From positions 62,001 through 126,000 of the forward strand of contig NZ_JBEPOH010000001.1 of NCBI RefSeq assembly GCF_040546685.1: 64,000 bases of DNA, read 5' to 3'. Within the stretch, counting starts at the first letter, position 1. The number at the start of each line of letters is the position of its first letter. The notes beneath the pieces are model-generated. The model ran no database searches, was not told the origin of the DNA, and saw nothing but the letters and a program-made list of their open reading frames with translations. This DNA comes from Variovorax sp. OAS795 (GTDB lineage Bacteria; Pseudomonadota; Gammaproteobacteria; Burkholderiales; Burkholderiaceae_C). The translations under genes were made by a program, and so were the position numbers. Shown one piece after another: positions 60,224 to 64,000 of this stretch.

Positions 60224-60647
60224 TGTGCTTTCTCTTCGCCTGATTCTGGGGTGCGGCCACGGCCACCTGCATGACACCGGCCGTGCCGCCCGCGATGGCG
60301 CGCTGCACCAGCGTCTCGAGCGGCTCGTTGCGGTAGGTCACTGCGCGCAGCAGCATCGGCAGGTTGACACCCGCCACCAGCCGCGAGCGGACGCCGTCCA
60401 CCAGCTTCTGCGCCACGTTGCAAGGGGTTGCGCCGAACACGTCGGCCAGCACCAGCACTTGCGAACGGGGCGCGATGAGCTGCTGCTCGAGCGTGATGCG
60501 GGCCGCGGCCAGCGTTTCCTCCGGGGAGACGTTGGGCAGCACGTCGAGCGCGACGACGGCCTGCTCGCAGTCGGGGAACACATGCAGCGCACACTGCCGC
60601 AGCGCCTGCGCGAGCGGTGAGTGGGCGATGATGAGGATGCTGTTCAT
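60192..60647 (-). CDS. PTS EIIA component, mannose/fructose type
   Basis: 151 aa. MNSILIIAHSPLAQALRQCA has the phospho-His at position 9 typical of EIIA-Man; VLVLADVFGATPCNVAQKLV is the family core. No EIIB/EIIC genes are near, so together with HPr and EI it probably forms a regulatory phosphorelay rather than a sugar importer. First gene of the operon. Confidence 0.92.
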   Translation of the reverse strand: MNSILIIAHSPLAQALRQCALHVFPDCEQAVVALDVLPNVSPEETLAAARITLEQQLIAPRSQVLVLADVFGATPCNVAQKLVDGVRSRLVAGVNLPMLLRAVTYRNEPLETLVQRAIAGGTAGVMQVAVAAPQNQAKRKHSDQEIRDHQQ

Positions 60648-60769
60648 GCGGGTCGGGGGAGGACACACCGATTATGCGGGGGCGCCCAGGGGATGTAGAT
60701 AAACGACATAACGCAGCAGGACGGCAAAGCGGCCACACCAGCCGGCCGCCGGCCACGATGGCACCGGTT

Positions 60770-61315
60770 TCAGGGCAGCCGCAATCCCTCGAAGAAAGTC
60801 TTTGCGGCCTCCGGGTTGGAGGGCCGCCCCAGCACGGTCGCCTGGTAGAGCGCAACGCTGCCGTCCTTTTGCGATTGGGCGAACCAGAGCACCTGCACGG
60901 GCGCGGCGCCCGGCTGGCCGGGTTGCGATTCGAGCCGCACCGGCGCCGGGATTGCGGTGGCGCGCTGCAGGGCGGCCGGCGCCTCGGTCACCTGCGCCGC
61001 GCCGAGCTGGTTGCGCATGGCGGCGCGCCATGCCTCGAGCCAGCCTTCGGCCTGCGCGGGGCCGGCGGCCGATGCGTGCGCCACGGCGAACGTGGCACCG
61101 CCGGCCTCGCATCCGGCCATGTCGACCCGCACCGACTCGGCACCGAGCGGCAGCGCGCGCTCGGCACGGTCGGGCTTGCAGGGCAGCAGCGCGACCAGGC
61201 CGGCATCGGCGATCGGCACCTCGCGCCAGTTGAAGGTGGGGCTGCAGGCGGCCAGCGCGAAAACGGCAGCGGCGGCGGGCAAAAGGGGCCAGGAGCGGGG
61301 AGCGGGCGACAGCAT
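60770..61315 (-). CDS. Putative lipoprotein of unknown function
   Basis: 181 aa from the ATG at 61313-61315. Signal peptide with lipobox (FALAACSPTFNWRE). Mature part starts with VPIADAGLVALLPCKPDRAE and has several Cys; no family recognised. It is divergent from the TlpA-like gene, with a 76-bp gap. Confidence 0.75.
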   Translation of the reverse strand: MLSPAPRSWPLLPAAAAVFALAACSPTFNWREVPIADAGLVALLPCKPDRAERALPLGAESVRVDMAGCEAGGATFAVAHASAAGPAQAEGWLEAWRAAMRNQLGAAQVTEAPAALQRATAIPAPVRLESQPGQPGAAPVQVLWFAQSQKDGSVALYQATVLGRPSNPEAAKTFFEGLRLP

Positions 61316-61391
61316 CGAAGGGCGATTATCGAGCCCCGGCACGTTCCGGCCGGCGGAACTAAAATCACGTGGCCCCTCTCTTTCCCTTGCC

Positions 61392-61889
61392 ATGAAAAAA
61401 TACATCGCCGTCGCCGCCGTCGCGCTTGCATTGGCCGCCGGCGTGGGCGTTTACCTGGGGTCCGGCGCCACCACGGCGCCCGCATCGACCTTCGTGCTGC
61501 TCGACGGCAGCAAGAAGAGCACGGACGACCTCAAGGGCAAGGTGACGCTGGTCAACTTCTGGGCCACGAGCTGCGTGACCTGCGTGGCCGAGATGCCGAA
61601 GGTCATTGCCACCTACGACAAGTACAAATCGAAGGGCTACGACACGCTGGCGGTGGCCATGAGCTACGACCCGCCGAGCTACGTCGTCAACTTTGCAGAG
61701 ACCCGCAAGCTGCCGTTCAAGGTCGCGATCGACAACACCGGCAGCGTGGCGCAGGCCTGGGGCGACGTGAAGCTCACGCCGACCACCTACCTGGTCAACA
61801 AGAAGGGCGAGATCGTGAAGCGCTATGTGGGCGAGCCCGACTTCGCGGAACTCCACAAGCTGATCGAGAAGCTGCTCGCCGAAACCTGA
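61392..61889 (+). CDS. Periplasmic TlpA/ResA-like thioredoxin
   Basis: 165 aa from the ATG at 61392. N-terminal signal anchor (YIAVAAVALALAAGVGVYLG); redox site FWATSCVTC near residue 60; the cis-Pro is in VKLTPTTYLVNKKG. Periplasmic disulfide reductase, probably for cytochrome c maturation; a cytochrome c' and a cytochrome b561 follow. Ends at a terminator. Confidence 0.9.
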   Translation: MKKYIAVAAVALALAAGVGVYLGSGATTAPASTFVLLDGSKKSTDDLKGKVTLVNFWATSCVTCVAEMPKVIATYDKYKSKGYDTLAVAMSYDPPSYVVNFAETRKLPFKVAIDNTGSVAQAWGDVKLTPTTYLVNKKGEIVKRYVGEPDFAELHKLIEKLLAET

Positions 61890-61940
61890 GCATTGGCTCG
61901 CCCCCAGGCCTGCTGCGGTTCCACGCGGAATCGCTGAATG

Positions 61941-61968
61941 AAAAAAGGCGCTCCATGGAGCGCCTTTT
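61941..61968. terminator. Rho-independent terminator between convergent genes
   Basis: GGCGCTCC-AT-GGAGCGCC stem with A6 on the left and T4 on the right. It serves the TlpA-like gene and the convergent cytochrome c' gene. Confidence 0.88.
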
Positions 61969-61986
61969 GCCTTGTTGCAGCCCCGC

Positions 61987-62433
61987 TTACTGGTTGCGGA
62001 AGCTGTCGTGGCAGGCCTTGCAGCTGCCCGCCGTGGCGCCGAACTGCGCCTTGAGCGCATCGATGTTGCCGGCCTTGGCCGCGACGACGAGCTTGCCGGT
62101 CTCGGCGATCATCTTGTCCTGGTGCTCCTTGAACTTCGCGCCTTCCTTCCAGACCTCGGGCTTGGCCTTGCCACCCTCGGCACCGGCACCGAATCCGGTC
62201 CACGGCAACTTGGCCATTTCGGCCACGATGTCGGCGTTGGCGACGGCGGCCGCCGCGTCGTACGGAACGCGGCCATTGGCCATGGCACCGATGCGGCCGA
62301 AATGCTGGCCCATCACGAACAGCGCGCTCTGGCGGTACTTGACGGCGTCTTCGGGCTTGGCGAACTGGGCCGCAGCCGGCACGGAGATCATGGCGCAGGC
62401 GGCAGCCAGCGCGAACGAAGCAAGTCGAATCAT
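61987..62433 (-). CDS. Cytochrome c' (c556 family)
   Basis: 148 aa from the ATG at 62431-62433. Signal peptide to about residue 22; haem site CKACH near the C terminus (GSCKACHDSFRNQ), with four-helix-bundle character (EDAVKYRQSALFVMGQHFGR). Periplasmic electron carrier or NO-binding protein. It is divergent from cytochrome b561 (158-bp gap). Confidence 0.93.
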   Translation of the reverse strand: MIRLASFALAAACAMISVPAAAQFAKPEDAVKYRQSALFVMGQHFGRIGAMANGRVPYDAAAAVANADIVAEMAKLPWTGFGAGAEGGKAKPEVWKEGAKFKEHQDKMIAETGKLVVAAKAGNIDALKAQFGATAGSCKACHDSFRNQ

Positions 62434-62591
62434 CGGGGTCCTCTTGTAGGTATTGCGGCGCCGCCGAAGGCAGTGCCGCGCCGAGTTTAGGGGCTTCGGT
62501 CGCAACGCGCATAGCAACAACCCGAAGCATGCAGCGGCGCGGAGTTTGCTAATCTGCGCCTTCCGCAGTTTTTGCGCACCATGCCCTTTCG

Positions 62592-63305
62592 ATGACCGAC
62601 TCCACCGTGGCCGCCATGCAGGCCGCAGCGTCCGACGCCCCCGTCCGAGCGCGCATCTGGGATCTGCCGACGCGGGTTTTCCACTGGGCCTTGAGCATCG
62701 CCGTGTTCGGCCTCATCGCGACCGGCCTTGGCGGCATCATGGAATGGCACTTCCGCCTGGGCTATGCGGTGCTCGCCCTGCTGCTGTTCCGCCTGCTGTG
62801 GGGTTTCGTGGGCGGGCGCTGGTCGCGCTTCGCCTCGTTCTTCTACGGCCCGGGTTCCGTCGTGGCGTACCTGCGCGGAAGGGCCTATCCCGACCATGTG
62901 ATCGGCCACACGCCGCTGGGCGCCCTGTCGGTCTTCGCCGTGCTCGCGGTACTTGCCGTGCAGGTCGGAACCGGGCTGGTGGCGGACGACGAGATTTCCG
63001 CCGCAGGGCCGCTGTCGCGCTTTGTCTCCGGCGCGGTGGTGAGCGCGGCCACGGGCTGGCACAAAGGGGCAGGGAAGACGATCGTGATCGCCTTGGTGAG
63101 CCTGCACGTGCTCGCCGTGCTCTTCTACGTGCTGGTCAAGCGGCACCGCCTGGTGCGGCCGATGGTTTCCGGCGACAAGCTGATCAGGCCCGCCGGCAGC
63201 CGGGTGGCACCGAGCCGCGACGACGCCATCTCGCGCGGCCTCGCGCTGGTCCTGTTTGCGGTATGCGCGGGCGCCGCGTACTGGATAGCGTCGCTGCGCG
63301 TATGA
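62592..63305 (+). CDS. Cytochrome b561 family protein
   Basis: 237 aa. Four transmembrane segments with His ligands: RVFHWALSIAVFGLIATGLG, a second at WHFRLGYAVLALLLFRLLWG, a third at LSVFAVLAVLAVQVGTGLVA, and KTIVIALVSLHVLAVLFYVL. Ni/Fe-hydrogenase or b561-type di-haem quinol-linked protein; it is often paired with a soluble cytochrome c, and here one is divergent. Its stop overlaps the GNAT gene start. Confidence 0.92.
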   Translation: MTDSTVAAMQAAASDAPVRARIWDLPTRVFHWALSIAVFGLIATGLGGIMEWHFRLGYAVLALLLFRLLWGFVGGRWSRFASFFYGPGSVVAYLRGRAYPDHVIGHTPLGALSVFAVLAVLAVQVGTGLVADDEISAAGPLSRFVSGAVVSAATGWHKGAGKTIVIALVSLHVLAVLFYVLVKRHRLVRPMVSGDKLIRPAGSRVAPSRDDAISRGLALVLFAVCAGAAYWIASLRV

Positions 63306-63889
63306 GCTTTTCCGTTTCGCGCCCCCTGCCGCTCGCCGACACGCCCGCGGTCGTGCTCCTTGCGCCGGACGATGCGCCAGAGCTCGATGCCGCGCGCGCG
63401 ATCTTTCGCGACTACGCCGCGTCGCTGCACATCGACCTGTGCTTCCAGAACTTCGAGGAAGAAGTCGCGACGCTCCCGGGCGACTATGCCGAGCCTCGCG
63501 GCGCGTTGCTGCTCGCGTTGGTCGACCCGGCCCATGTCAAGGAAGCGGCGGGGCAACAAGCCCCGACGCTCGTGCGCGCCAATGGAACGCTGGCGCACGT
63601 CGCCGGCTGCTGCGCGCTGCGTCCGCTGGACAACACCGACTACGCCAATGCCGCCGAGATGAAGCGCCTGTTCGTGCGGCCCGGCTTTCGCGGGCTGGGC
63701 GTCGGCCGGCAGCTTGCCGAAGCCATCCTGGACGCGGCGCGCGGCGCCGGCTACGCATGCGTGCTGCTCGACACGCTGGACGACATGGAATCGGCCCGCG
63801 CGCTCTACGAAGACCTGGGCTTCGAGGAAGTGCCGCCCTACTATCACAACCCGATTGCGGGCGCGCACTACCTCAAGGCTGATCTTTAG
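63302..63889 (+). CDS. GNAT family N-acetyltransferase
   Basis: 195 aa from the ATG at 63302. Acetyl-CoA loop FVRPGFRGLGVGRQLAEAIL, with the C-terminal LDTLDDMESARALYEDLGFE. Substrate unknown. Coupled to the b561 gene by ATGA. Confidence 0.92.
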   Translation: MSFSVSRPLPLADTPAVVLLAPDDAPELDAARAIFRDYAASLHIDLCFQNFEEEVATLPGDYAEPRGALLLALVDPAHVKEAAGQQAPTLVRANGTLAHVAGCCALRPLDNTDYANAAEMKRLFVRPGFRGLGVGRQLAEAILDAARGAGYACVLLDTLDDMESARALYEDLGFEEVPPYYHNPIAGAHYLKADL

Positions 63890-63896
63890 CCGGCGC

Positions 63897-64000
63897 TCAG
63901 CCGCGGGCCTGGGCCAGCAGCGTCTCGGCGTTGCTGACTTCGAACTTGCCCGGCGCCTCGACGTTGAGCGCGGCGACCTTGCCGTCCTTCACGAGCATGG
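63897..64000 (-). CDS. Peroxiredoxin (Prx5-like), C-terminal end, partial
   Basis: Only the last 33 codons are in the window: MLVKDGKVAALNVEAPGKFE, then a C-terminal VSNAETLLAQARG, ended by TGA. This is the typical C terminus of Prx5/AhpE-like peroxiredoxins. It runs off the right edge. Confidence 0.8.
   Translation of the reverse strand, partial: MLVKDGKVAALNVEAPGKFEVSNAETLLAQARG

Overview
The window is about 64 kb of high-G+C bacterial chromosome. It carries betaproteobacterial housekeeping genes: a complete atpIBEFHAGDC operon, ybeD-lipB-lipA, ptsI/ptsH with a mannose-type EIIA, the rsmI/yraN/diaA/dolP neighbourhood and a ligase-associated DNA repair cluster. Protein character, gene order and G/C-rich palindromic spacers fit the Comamonadaceae, most likely Variovorax or a close relative. 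This assignment is from recognition, not from a database search.

Layout. 0-3.1 kb: dolP (partial), diaA and yraN on the minus strand, divergent from rsmI, then a glutathione S-transferase. 3.1-8.4 kb: an atypical segment, visibly less G+C-rich than its surroundings, abutting the 3' end of a tRNA-Arg(CCG). It holds a small XRE-type regulator with an inverted repeat at its start and one very large protein (1274 aa). That protein has an N-terminal reverse transcriptase, a long helical middle and a C-terminal nitrilase (C-N hydrolase) domain, the architecture of class 1 defence-associated reverse transcriptases (DRT1). A nested hairpin lies in the leader upstream of the RT gene. This is the main accessory system in the window.

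8.5-15.3 kb: an AcrR-type repressor divergent from an acrA-acrB-oprM-like RND efflux operon, with an AcrR-like palindrome between them. 15.4-21.1 kb: a membrane-anchored cytochrome c, a YheT-like hydrolase and small genes, then lemA with two TPM-domain proteins. 21.1-27.9 kb: the ligase-associated repair set (PdeM nuclease, Lhr-type helicase, ATP-dependent ligase, MBL exonuclease), interrupted by an opposite-strand trxC; the helicase start carries two in-frame 126-bp repeats. 28.0-37.9 kb: DUF3617, NAD synthetase, a paralogous pair of small unknowns, a Gfo/Idh/MocA oxidoreductase and a ribose-type ABC transporter with a ROK regulator.

38.0-45.5 kb: the ATP synthase operon, in which atpE as written has a one-base insertion near its start. 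45.6-53.3 kb: a class IV aminotransferase, ybeD-lipB-lipA, an acyl-CoA synthetase, a permease, an AraC regulator, an EamA exporter and a small unknown. 53.3-58.0 kb: an NADP-dependent oxidoreductase, a two-component system followed upstream by a DUF4260 membrane protein and a Spy/CpxP-like protein (a possible envelope-stress module), and a small repeat-containing secreted protein. 58.1-60.7 kb: the PTS phosphorelay with no sugar permease, probably regulatory. 60.7-64.0 kb: a lipoprotein, a TlpA-like thioredoxin, a cytochrome c', a cytochrome b561, a GNAT protein and the end of a peroxiredoxin gene.
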